5,432 bases of DNA from JBBITW01 sp037440525 (GCA_037440525.1 JBBITW010000215.1:1-5432); one strand, 5' to 3'; shown: positions 1 to 5,406, counted from the stretch's first letter. Program-made: numbers and translations. The notes: generated by a model from the sequence alone, not told the origin.

Positions 1-626
1 TTGGTGAATATACAGGCTATTATTCGGGCAAAACAGGAGAGGAATGGCCTAAACCTGTTTTTTACATTAAGAGGGTTCTCCATAGGAATGATCCAATATT
101 CTGGGTCACCTCTGTTGGAAAACCTGTAACAGACACCCATATGATTCAATCCCTTAACCGAACAGCCACCCTATGGACAGACCTTGAAAATATGAAGATC
201 CCTGGCATTCAATCTGTCTATATACCTCCTGAATCAGGGGGAAGATTCTGGGGGATTGTATCGGTTAAACAGATGTATCCCGGGCATTCTATGCATGTTG
301 GAACTGCTGTAATTTCCACAACAACAGGCCATTATGGTATGAAAGGTGTGATTGTAGTCGACGATGATATAAGGGCTGATGATATCCAGAGGGTCTTATG
401 GGCCCTTGCCATGCGTTACGATCCATTTAGAAGTACAGAAATCATTAAGAGGGGAAGGTCAACCCCTCTTGACCCTGCGCTTCCTATCGAGTCGAGAGAT
501 ATTGTCTCCCGTATTATTATGGATGCATGTGTCCCCTTTGAATGGGAAAGAAAACCAATCGAGATAAAACTCGATGAGGAAATGGTAAAAAAGGTCAGGA
601 ATCGCTGGAAGGAATACGGACTCTGA
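1..626 (+). CDS. ubiD: UbiD-family prFMN-dependent decarboxylase, C-terminal part (5' end outside window)
   Basis: Partial gene: the frame is open from the left edge (first full codon at position 3), so only about the last 207 residues are seen. UbiD enzymes use prenylated FMN to decarboxylate, or in some cases carboxylate, aromatic and alpha,beta-unsaturated acids in the cytoplasm. The visible part opens with (F)GEYTGYY, the family's FGE/D-xxGYY motif; its Glu corresponds, by my recollection of fungal Fdc1, to the catalytic acid (E282). Further on come RTATLWTDLENMKIPGI, the GGRFWGIVSVKQ strand, the KGVIVVDDDI segment and the RSTPLDP C-terminal signature, in family order. The ATG at 141 is internal, because conserved UbiD sequence lies upstream of it. 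A UbiX gene and an FMN-forming kinase follow, so the cofactor supply is encoded with the enzyme. The substrate cannot be told: ubiquinone or menaquinone synthesis, or aromatic catabolism, are all open. The family call is firm. Confidence 0.95.
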   Translation, partial: GEYTGYYSGKTGEEWPKPVFYIKRVLHRNDPIFWVTSVGKPVTDTHMIQSLNRTATLWTDLENMKIPGIQSVYIPPESGGRFWGIVSVKQMYPGHSMHVGTAVISTTTGHYGMKGVIVVDDDIRADDIQRVLWALAMRYDPFRSTEIIKRGRSTPLDPALPIESRDIVSRIIMDACVPFEWERKPIEIKLDEEMVKKVRNRWKEYGL

Positions 627-650
627 TCAAAACCTGGTGGGAGGAGAAAT

Positions 651-1910
651 ATGGCTATAATAATTGTGGGAATGCTCGATGAGAGGGAAGAAGCCCTTAG
701 GATTATAAAAGATAGGATAGAACAGAGGGGACATAAAACCCTTTTGATAGACATAAGTATCGGGACAGGAGCTATTGTTTCAAAACTAAAACCCGATGTG
801 AGCTCAGATGAGCTTGCAGGGATTGAGGGTTCAAATATTGAGGAAATCAGAAAGATGCTCGCAAAGGAGAGGGATAAGGCAATCTCCATAATGGCCGAAG
901 GGTTGACAAAGAAGATTCTGGAGCTTTATAAAGATGGAATACTTCAGGGGATTATTTCTATTGCAGGCATGACAGGGACATTTCTGACGATTACAGCGAT
1001 GAAGGCCCTTCCCTTTGGGGTCCCGAAGCTTCTGATCTCAAGTGTTGCGGCCATGCCTGCCTATGCAGGAAGACTGGCTGACTACTTTGGTGTAAGAGAT
1101 ATTACGGTCATGCATAGTGTCGTTGACACAGTGGGGCTAAACCCCCTTGTGAGGACTCTTGCTATAAATGGGGCAAATGCAATCTCTGGTATGGTTGAGG
1201 GTGCTGAAACCTTAAGAGAAGAGAAACGCTCATCAATTGCAATTACAGAATTTGGATTCTGCGAAAAGGGAGCCCACTATATAAGAGAACTCCTGGAGAA
1301 AGATTATGAGATAGTCTCATTTCATGCAACAGGATTGGGAGACAGGGCTGCAGTAGATTTGGTCAGTCAGGGGCTCTTTAATGCCTTTATTGATCTTGTC
1401 CCTGCAAGCTTCAGTGAGTATCTTTTTGGAGGTAATAGGGCTTCAGGACCCAATCGTCTGGATGCTGCCTCAAGCCTATCCATCCCTTATATAATCGCCC
1501 CATGCGGTTTCGATATGATCAGTTGTGGCCCCATTGAGAGGAGGGACAAAGGAGATGAGCTCTGGGTTTCAAGAAGACTGGCAGAAAGAAGGCTCATGAT
1601 TCAGGATGCCATGAGAGTGCAGGCAAGGACAAATGTTGAAGAGATGAAGATTATTGCAAGGTCAGTAGCTGAAAAACTGAATAAATATGAGTATAAGCAT
1701 CTGGTTAAGTTCCTCATACCTAAAAAGGGTTTCTCCTCAATAAGTGTTGAAGGAGGGGCTCTTTATGACCCTGAGGCAGATAAGGCCTTTATCGATGAGC
1801 TAAAGAATCATCTCAATCCAGAGATAGAGATCATAGAGATAGATTCTCACATCAATAGTCCTGAATTCGCCCAGGCAGTTGTGAAGGCACTTAAGGAGAG
1901 TGTTGGATGA
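651..1910 (+). CDS. Tm-1-like ATP-binding domain protein (UPF0261 family)
   Basis: This 419-residue protein is about full length for the Tm-1-like/UPF0261 family, named after the tomato Tm-1 N-terminal domain, which binds ATP. The biochemical role of bacterial members is largely unknown. The N-terminal Rossmann-like half (about 1-185) shows the start strand IIIVGMLDEREE (the family usually has GTLDTKGEE), a glycine-containing loop at 103-110 (IAGMTGTF, where relatives usually read GLGGSGGT), VPKLLISSVAA near 124-134, and DITVMHSVVDTVGLN at 150-164. The second half has FHATGLGDRA, the GGNRASGPNRLDAA loop, the PCGFDMISCGP segment, and near the end IDSHINSPEFAQAVV. The start is supported by GGGAGGAG just upstream (639-646). 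The gene lies 24 bp after ubiD and overlaps ubiX by ATGA, so it is probably translated with the UbiD/UbiX pair. An ATP-dependent step or chaperone role in that pathway is inference only. Confidence 0.9.
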   Translation: MAIIIVGMLDEREEALRIIKDRIEQRGHKTLLIDISIGTGAIVSKLKPDVSSDELAGIEGSNIEEIRKMLAKERDKAISIMAEGLTKKILELYKDGILQGIISIAGMTGTFLTITAMKALPFGVPKLLISSVAAMPAYAGRLADYFGVRDITVMHSVVDTVGLNPLVRTLAINGANAISGMVEGAETLREEKRSSIAITEFGFCEKGAHYIRELLEKDYEIVSFHATGLGDRAAVDLVSQGLFNAFIDLVPASFSEYLFGGNRASGPNRLDAASSLSIPYIIAPCGFDMISCGPIERRDKGDELWVSRRLAERRLMIQDAMRVQARTNVEEMKIIARSVAEKLNKYEYKHLVKFLIPKKGFSSISVEGGALYDPEADKAFIDELKNHLNPEIEIIEIDSHINSPEFAQAVVKALKESVG

Positions 1911-2506
1911 AAAGTATAATTGTTGGAATTTCTGGTGCATCAGGTGTAACCTATGGAGTGAAGGTTCTAAAGACCTTATCTGAATTGGGAATAGAGACAC
2001 ATCTCATTATCACACAAGCAGGGAAGAAGAATCTAATGATTGAGACAGACTACAGTCTCAAAGAACTCGAATCGATGGCATCGCATGTTTATGATGTGGA
2101 AGATATAGGTGCATCCATTGCAAGTGGTTCCTTTAAGGTTGATGGGATGGTGATTGCCCCATGCTCAATAAAGACCCTTTCAGCAGTTGCCAATTCGTTC
2201 AGTCACAATCTCCTGGTAAGGGCTGCGGACGTGATGTTAAAAGAGAGAAGAAGACTCGTCCTGCTCGTAAGAGAGACACCATTACATGAAGGCCATCTCG
2301 AACTGATGATGAAGGTGACAAGGATGGGAGGCATTATAATGCCTCCTGTACCTGCCTTCTATCATTTTCCAAAGACTATAGAGGATATTATTGAGCAGAC
2401 GGTTGGAAAGATCCTCGACCTATTTGGTATCGATCATCAACTCTTTGAGCGATGGGGAAGCGCACAGTTGAAGCAGGAATTAAAAAGGAAAGGGATAAAA
2501 GATTAA
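1907..2506 (+). CDS. ubiX: UbiX-family flavin prenyltransferase
   Basis: Transfers a dimethylallyl group from dimethylallyl phosphate to reduced FMN, building the fourth ring of prenylated FMN, the cofactor of UbiD enzymes. The 199-residue length is typical of the family. The flavin-binding start GISGASGVTYG (residues 7-17) is clear. Next come the APCSIKTLSAVA loop (84-95), the N-L-x-x-RAADV segment (101-109) and LKERR (111-115) with its conserved Lys. The VRETP motif (121-125) carries the Arg-Glu pair near the prenyl donor, followed by PAFYHFP (149-155) with the conserved Tyr and the late RWG (182-184). These match the residues known from bacterial UbiX. The ATG overlaps the preceding stop as ATGA, and AAGGAGAG lies 6 bases upstream (1893-1900), so the start is secure and translation is probably coupled. 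UbiD is encoded two genes upstream and a riboflavin kinase directly downstream. I see no missing key residue. Confidence 0.95.
   Translation: MKSIIVGISGASGVTYGVKVLKTLSELGIETHLIITQAGKKNLMIETDYSLKELESMASHVYDVEDIGASIASGSFKVDGMVIAPCSIKTLSAVANSFSHNLLVRAADVMLKERRRLVLLVRETPLHEGHLELMMKVTRMGGIIMPPVPAFYHFPKTIEDIIEQTVGKILDLFGIDHQLFERWGSAQLKQELKRKGIKD
2485..2494 (+). promoter_or_regulatory. Putative ribosome binding site for the DUF120 kinase
   Basis: The purine-rich AAGGAAAGGG lies inside the last ubiX codons and ends 7 bases before the ATT at 2502. It resembles, but does not perfectly match, a Shine-Dalgarno site. Its spacing favours initiation at ATT 2502 over the GTG at 2568, which has no purine-rich site at a suitable distance. 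Ribosomes finishing ubiX at the TAA (2504-2506) would stop on top of this start, so coupled re-initiation is plausible. Confidence 0.4.
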
Positions 2507-2900
2507 GATAAGGGGAAGGATTGTTGAAGGGCTAAGAGAAGGGGCTCGCTTTACAGCGATTCCCTGGGTGAGAAGTCAATTTATTAAGAAACTCTCTATT
2601 GATCCATACCCAGGAACATTAAATTTGGAGATAACGGATGAGAAGGACTTAGAGGCACTTAAGGCACTAAAGGCAAATCCAGGCATTGAGATTCTACCTG
2701 AGGAGCCTTCTTTCTGTAAAGGGGTATGTTATAAGGTTTTGATCTACAACAGAACAAAAGGCAGAAAGGTAGAAGGAGCTATTGTTTTCCCCCTCGTTGA
2801 AAGCTATCCATCCAATAAGATCGAATTGATCGCCTCTAAAAATATCAAGGCATCCCTTGAGGTAAGGGAAGGGGATTTCTTAGAAATTGAGTCTGAGTGA
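2502..2900 (+). CDS. ribK: CTP-dependent riboflavin kinase (DUF120, archaeal RibK type), probable non-AUG start
   Basis: Phosphorylates riboflavin to FMN, with CTP rather than ATP as donor in the characterised archaeal enzyme. From ATT 2502 it is 132 residues, the size of archaeal RibK. The N-terminus reads GRIVEGLREGARF (residues 5-17), matching the archaeal G-x-V-x-G-L-G-E-G-x-Y-F motif with one Gly replaced by Arg. PYPGTLNLEI (35-44) contains the Thr and Asn (T39, N41) known to bind Mg and substrate. EGAIVFP (91-97) and the closing ELIA..L.VREGDFLEI segment also fit. No HTH domain precedes it, unlike in some archaea. The first standard start (GTG 2568) would delete the G-L-x-E-G motif; in frame from the stop at 2496 there is only AAG, ATT, AAG, ATA and so on. 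ATT 2502 overlaps the ubiX TAA by one base; ATA 2508 is an alternative. Function fits ubiX directly: it supplies FMN. Archaeal-type kinases are uncommon in bacteria, so transfer is possible. Family is firm, start uncertain. Confidence 0.85.
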   Translation: MKIRGRIVEGLREGARFTAIPWVRSQFIKKLSIDPYPGTLNLEITDEKDLEALKALKANPGIEILPEEPSFCKGVCYKVLIYNRTKGRKVEGAIVFPLVESYPSNKIELIASKNIKASLEVREGDFLEIESE

Positions 2901-2936
2901 TGGATTAAGGACTCCATTCCGAAACCCTTGCTTTGT

Positions 2937-2965
2937 TTGACTACTTTAAAAAACAATGTTATCTT
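2937..2965 (+). promoter_or_regulatory. Candidate sigma-70-type promoter for the TPR gene
   Basis: TTGACT (2937-2942, five of six consensus bases) and TATCTT (2960-2965, four of six) are separated by exactly 17 bases in the 71-base gap after the riboflavin kinase gene. A transcript starting 6-7 bases past the -10 box would begin at about the ATG at 2972. This is pattern evidence only. Confidence 0.4.
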
Positions 2966-2971
2966 AAAATT

Positions 2972-4666
2972 ATGAAGAGATATCTGATATCCTTGATAAT
3001 TATAATTATAATTTTTATTTTTACTTCCCCCTTTACATTTGGAGAATCTTTCCCTACTCCAAAACCTTCAGCTTACTATCACTTTCTCCTATCCCAGTTC
3101 AAATTAAAGGAGGGTAAGATAGATGAGGCGATTGATGAACTTAAGTTATCAATCTTTTATGATTCAAAAGAGCCCTCCTTACACACTGAATTGGCCTCCC
3201 TTTATATCTATAAGGGAATGATGAAGGAGGCAATTGAGGAATGTAAGATTGCTCTTATGCTTGATAAGAATCACCTCCAGGCGCATCTCCTTCTGGGTGG
3301 GATATATTCTTCACTCAAAGAGTATCAAATGGCCATTGAATCCTATAAGAGGGTCATCGAGATTTCACCCGAACATAAAGAGAGTTACCTTTTTCTCAGC
3401 TCCCTTTATGCTGATAATAAAGAATATGAAAAGGCTATCGAAATTCTCGAACGTTTTTTAATAATGGAACCAAATTCAGTTATGGGATTATATGCACTCG
3501 GAAGAATCCACATAGAGATGAAGTCTTACGAAAAGGCCAAGGAATATTTTTTAAAAGTTCTGAGTATTGAACCTAACCTTCTTTCAGTCCTTATGGATTT
3601 GGGGATAACATATGAGATCCTAAACGATACCGACCAAGCCATTGAGGTTTATAAAAAGATTCTAAGCCTCAATCCTGAGCACAAACAGGCCAGAAACCGC
3701 TTAGGTCAGGTCTATATTAAAAAGAAGAAGTATGATGAGGCACTGGATCAATTTAGAGAGATTCAGAAATCCAGTTCCGATGATCTAAACATCAGAACCA
3801 AGATTGGTCTCATCTATCTCGAGCAAGGGAAGATAGATCAGGCGATAATAGAATTTAATTTCGTCCTTGCTGCTCATCCAAAGGATGATAGGGTAAGGTA
3901 TTACTTAGGTGTAGCATTGGTGGAGAAAGGCTCATTCGATCAGGCCATTACGGAGTTAAAAAAGATACTACCTGAATCTACCCTCTATTCTGACTCGAGA
4001 AGAAGCATGGTTTTGATTTATAAAAAACTGAACAGGGAAGAAGAGGCCATAAAGCTCATGGAGGAATCAATAAGGGCAAAACCAAAGGATGGGGATCTTT
4101 ACCTGATCCTCTCTGCCCTTTATGAAAAGGATAATAAGCTACAACAGGCCATGCTCGTTCTTGAGAAAGGGCTTGAGGAGAATAAAGAGAATGTTGACCT
4201 CCATTTTCAGTTAGGGGCCATATATGATAAGATGGGGCAGTTTGAGAAGATGGTGGAAAAGATGAGGGATGTATTCCGCATTGATCCAAACCATGCCGAT
4301 GCCCTAAATTACCTTGGCTATTCATATGCAGAGCGTGGGATAAATCTCGAAGAGGCCCTCCAGTTGATCCAGAAGGCCATGACCCTTAAGCCCAATATGG
4401 GATATATAACAGATAGTCTTGGATGGGTCTATTTTAAATTGGGGGATTACGAAAAGGCAGTAATTGAACTTGAAAAGGCAAACCAATTGACCCCAAATGA
4501 CCCAATTATAACAGAGCATCTTGCGGATTGTTATTCAAAGCTAAACCGCATCGAAAATGCAGGGGAGCTTTATGAAAAGGCGTTAAAACTCGATCCCAAA
4601 CCTGATCAGATTGAGAGGCTGAACAAAAAAATCAAAGATATCAAAGAGAAGTTAAAAAAATTATAG
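2972..4666 (+). CDS. Exported TPR-repeat protein, about 15 tetratricopeptide units
   Basis: A 564-residue protein from ATG 2972. Residues 1-24 form a typical signal peptide: Lys-Arg, then a hydrophobic core rich in Ile with six in a row, and a likely signal peptidase I cut after T-F-G24. No lipobox Cys is present, so a periplasmic or secreted soluble protein is expected. From residue 33 to about 543 I can lay out 15 helix-turn-helix units, nearly all 34 residues long, with the TPR pattern of W/L-G-Y-A-F-A-P positions (for example EYEKAIEILERFLIMEPN). Units 13-15, with LNYLGYSYAERG and TDSLGWVYFKLGDYEKAV, are the most consensus-like and resemble TPR proteins common in Gram-negative bacteria. 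A Lys-rich helix ends the chain. TPR arrays act as protein-binding scaffolds; the partner is unknown. A TTG at 2933 would add 13 residues ahead of the signal peptide and is less likely. No clear ribosome binding site precedes 2972. Confidence 0.9.
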   Translation: MKRYLISLIIIIIIFIFTSPFTFGESFPTPKPSAYYHFLLSQFKLKEGKIDEAIDELKLSIFYDSKEPSLHTELASLYIYKGMMKEAIEECKIALMLDKNHLQAHLLLGGIYSSLKEYQMAIESYKRVIEISPEHKESYLFLSSLYADNKEYEKAIEILERFLIMEPNSVMGLYALGRIHIEMKSYEKAKEYFLKVLSIEPNLLSVLMDLGITYEILNDTDQAIEVYKKILSLNPEHKQARNRLGQVYIKKKKYDEALDQFREIQKSSSDDLNIRTKIGLIYLEQGKIDQAIIEFNFVLAAHPKDDRVRYYLGVALVEKGSFDQAITELKKILPESTLYSDSRRSMVLIYKKLNREEEAIKLMEESIRAKPKDGDLYLILSALYEKDNKLQQAMLVLEKGLEENKENVDLHFQLGAIYDKMGQFEKMVEKMRDVFRIDPNHADALNYLGYSYAERGINLEEALQLIQKAMTLKPNMGYITDSLGWVYFKLGDYEKAVIELEKANQLTPNDPIITEHLADCYSKLNRIENAGELYEKALKLDPKPDQIERLNKKIKDIKEKLKKL

Positions 4667-4697
4667 AATCCCTGTTCATGATCAAGGCCTAATATTG

Positions 4698-4937
4698 CTA
4701 ACCTCCTGCAACAGGAGGGAAGATGCTTAATACATCTCCATCTTTTAATATCTGTTCTCTCTTACCATGAACACCATTGACTAAAATAATCTTTGGTATC
4801 TCCTCAGGTATTTTTAATCTTGAAATGATATCACTTACACGTGTTTTTCCATCGATCTCCATTTTACAAGAAAAACTGTTGCTTCCCTTTGGAAGATAAT
4901 CTCTGAGTGTGGCAAAGAGTTTAACTTCTATCTCCAT
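4698..4937 (-). CDS. MoaD/ThiS-family sulfur-carrier protein
   Basis: A 79-residue beta-grasp (ubiquitin-like) protein. It begins MEIEVKLFATLRDYLP, the typical MoaD first strand and helix, and continues with VSDIISRL, IILVNG and KDGDVLSIFPPVAGG. The final Gly-Gly is intact and immediately followed by the stop; in this family that tail is adenylated and turned into a thiocarboxylate that donates sulfur. Possible pathways are molybdopterin/tungstopterin synthesis (as the small subunit of MPT synthase), thiamine, or another sulfur transfer. The window holds no MoaE, MoeB or ThiF partner, so the pathway stays open. It converges on the TPR gene with only 31 bp between the stops and no convincing shared terminator. 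The ATG at 4937 fits the family N-terminus, but the strong Shine-Dalgarno site lies 17 bases away, so an in-frame CTG at 4946-4944 (adding Leu-Ile-Tyr) is an alternative start. Confidence 0.9.
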   Translation of the reverse strand: MEIEVKLFATLRDYLPKGSNSFSCKMEIDGKTRVSDIISRLKIPEEIPKIILVNGVHGKREQILKDGDVLSIFPPVAGG

Positions 4938-4954
4938 ATATATCAGTCCATTGG

Positions 4955-4962
4955 CCTCCTTT
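4955..4962 (-). promoter_or_regulatory. Strong Shine-Dalgarno site upstream of the MoaD-like gene, oddly spaced
   Basis: On the minus strand AAAGGAGG is a near-perfect Shine-Dalgarno match. It stands 17 bases from the ATG at 4937, 8 bases from an in-frame CTG (4946-4944), and 3 bases from an out-of-frame ATG (4951) that opens a two-codon frame, Met-Asp-stop, ending at 4943. The site therefore serves a CTG start, a minicistron, or the annotated ATG at unusual distance. Confidence 0.6.
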
Positions 4963-4984
4963 AAATATTTTATTTCAACCTAAG

Positions 4985-5001
4985 TTGAGCGATTTTTATA
5001 A
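4985..5001. repeat. Imperfect direct repeat, copy 1
   Basis: TTGAGCGATTTTTATAA matches 5031-5048 (TTGAGCGGATATTTATAA) at 16 of 18 aligned positions, with one gap and one mismatch. The two copies stand either side of the terminator-like hairpin upstream of moaD. They could be duplicated binding sites or scars of a duplication; chance cannot be excluded in AT-rich DNA. Confidence 0.45.
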
Positions 5002-5021
5002 AAAGCCTTTCTGCCAAAGGC
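4993..5021 (-). terminator. Rho-independent terminator-like hairpin facing the MoaD-like gene
   Basis: Read on the minus strand, GCCTTT-GGCAG-AAAGGC forms a perfect 6-bp stem with a 5-base loop (5021-5005), directly followed by TTTTT and then ATAAAAA. It lies about 56 bases before the moaD ATG, so it either ends a minus-strand transcript from the right or acts as an attenuator in the moaD leader. Half the stem pairs are A-T, so its strength is moderate. The T-run is part of a 12-base palindrome, TTTTTATAAAAA (4993-5004). Confidence 0.5.
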
Positions 5022-5030
5022 GGATCAGCA

Positions 5031-5048
5031 TTGAGCGGATATTTATAA
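5031..5048. repeat. Imperfect direct repeat, copy 2
   Basis: Second copy of the repeat at 4985-5001, reading TTGAGCGGATATTTATAA. It directly precedes the first palindromic repeat unit at 5049. A GCGGAT within it also recurs at 5020-5025, giving a 15-base spacing. Confidence 0.45.
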
Positions 5049-5075
5049 GTCATTTCCTGGCCGCAGGCGAGGAAA
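5049..5075 (+). repeat. Palindromic repeat unit A (diverged, plus orientation)
   Basis: Starts GTCATTTCCTGGCCGC and ends AGGCGAGGAAA. It folds as TTTCCT/AGGAAA (6 bp), a G-G mismatch, GCC/GGC and a GCA loop. Its ends GTCATT and GCGAGGAA match those of the units at 5100 and 5382, while the middle differs yet still pairs, so I read it as a diverged member of the same family. Confidence 0.55.
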
Positions 5076-5099
5076 GAAGCAAAATGCGAAATTAACAGA

Positions 5100-5124
5100 T
5101 TCCTCGCTTCGCTCGGAATGACAA
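5100..5124 (-). repeat. Palindromic repeat unit B (minus orientation)
   Basis: The reverse complement of this 25-base stretch begins TTGTCATTCCGAGCGAAG and is identical to 5382-5406. The unit is itself an imperfect palindrome: ATTCC/GGAAT arms at 5099-5119, a two-base mismatch, GC/GC and a TTC loop. It forms an inverted pair with unit A: TTCCTCGC (5100-5107) is the exact complement of GCGAGGAA (5067-5074). Confidence 0.85.
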
Positions 5125-5127
5125 TTT

Positions 5128-5173
5128 GGGGAAGATTGCTTCCCCCTGCCTATCACAGGCAGGCGCTACGCCT
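5128..5173. repeat. Three adjacent hairpins
   Basis: GGGGAAG-ATTG-CTTCCCC (5128-5145) is a perfect 7-bp stem. CCTGCCT-ATCAC-AGGCAGG (5145-5163) is a second perfect 7-bp stem. AGGCG-CTA-CGCCT (5161-5173) is a 5-bp stem sharing three bases with the second, so those two cannot form fully together. No T-run follows on either strand, so they are not ordinary terminators. They look like part of the repeat cluster; a structured RNA is possible but unsupported. Confidence 0.6.
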
Positions 5174-5359
5174 TGCAATTACAATTCAGCCATAAATGGA
5201 TGAGAATATCTCAACCAAATAATTATATTTTAAACATCTTAATTTTACAAGACCATAATGAGCCCTTAATTTTTGGAAAATTTTAAAAGAGAAGGTAGAT
5301 CTTAACCCCTCCACACTTCCTCTTAAAGAGACTGTGTTGCAATGATATGTATGCCATGT

Positions 5360-5372
5360 TTGTCATTCCGAG
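5360..5372 (+). repeat. Palindromic repeat, partial unit C
   Basis: TTGTCATTCCGAG repeats the first 13 bases of the unit that begins 22 bases further on at 5382. The second half of the unit is missing and replaced by TCTCC followed by a T-run. It looks like a truncated or partly duplicated copy. Confidence 0.65.
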
Positions 5373-5381
5373 TCTCCTTTT

Positions 5382-5406
5382 TTGTCATTCCGAGCGAAGC
5401 GAGGAA
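5382..5406 (+). repeat. Palindromic repeat unit D (plus orientation)
   Basis: A 25-base stretch exactly reverse-complementary to 5100-5124, beginning TTGTCATTCCGAGCGAAG and ending CGAGGAA. Its last bases can also pair with TTTCTCG (5419-5425), giving CGAGGAA/TTTCTCG with one G-T pair. Short palindromic elements with this kind of core are scattered between genes in many bacteria. Confidence 0.85.

Noticed and set aside
416..889. A 157-codon open frame on the minus strand
   Set aside because: It lies antisense to clearly conserved ubiD and Tm-1-like coding sequence and its composition (Ser/Ile-rich) matches no family I know.
2933..2971. TTG start adding 13 residues to the TPR protein
   Set aside because: It would place a non-signal stretch before a textbook signal peptide and has no ribosome binding site; ATG 2972 fits better.
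4056..4519. Two minus-strand open frames inside the TPR gene
   Set aside because: Shadows of a strongly conserved TPR coding frame; no recognisable protein features.
4667..4697. A bidirectional terminator between the converging TPR and MoaD-like genes
   Set aside because: The 31 bases contain no stem longer than a TGATCA palindrome and no T-run at a suitable distance.
4698..4710. The GGAGGT at the 3' end of the MoaD-like gene as a ribosome site for a downstream minus-strand gene
   Set aside because: It encodes the Gly-Gly tail, and no start codon with an open frame follows at a suitable distance.
5000..5025. A sigma-54 promoter on the minus strand (TGGCAG...GGC)
   Set aside because: The GG and GC elements are 9 bases apart instead of 11, and the stretch is better explained as a hairpin stem.
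5360..5406. Start of a CRISPR array
   Set aside because: Only one and a half copies, an irregular 22-base period and copies in opposite orientation elsewhere; this is a palindromic interspersed repeat.
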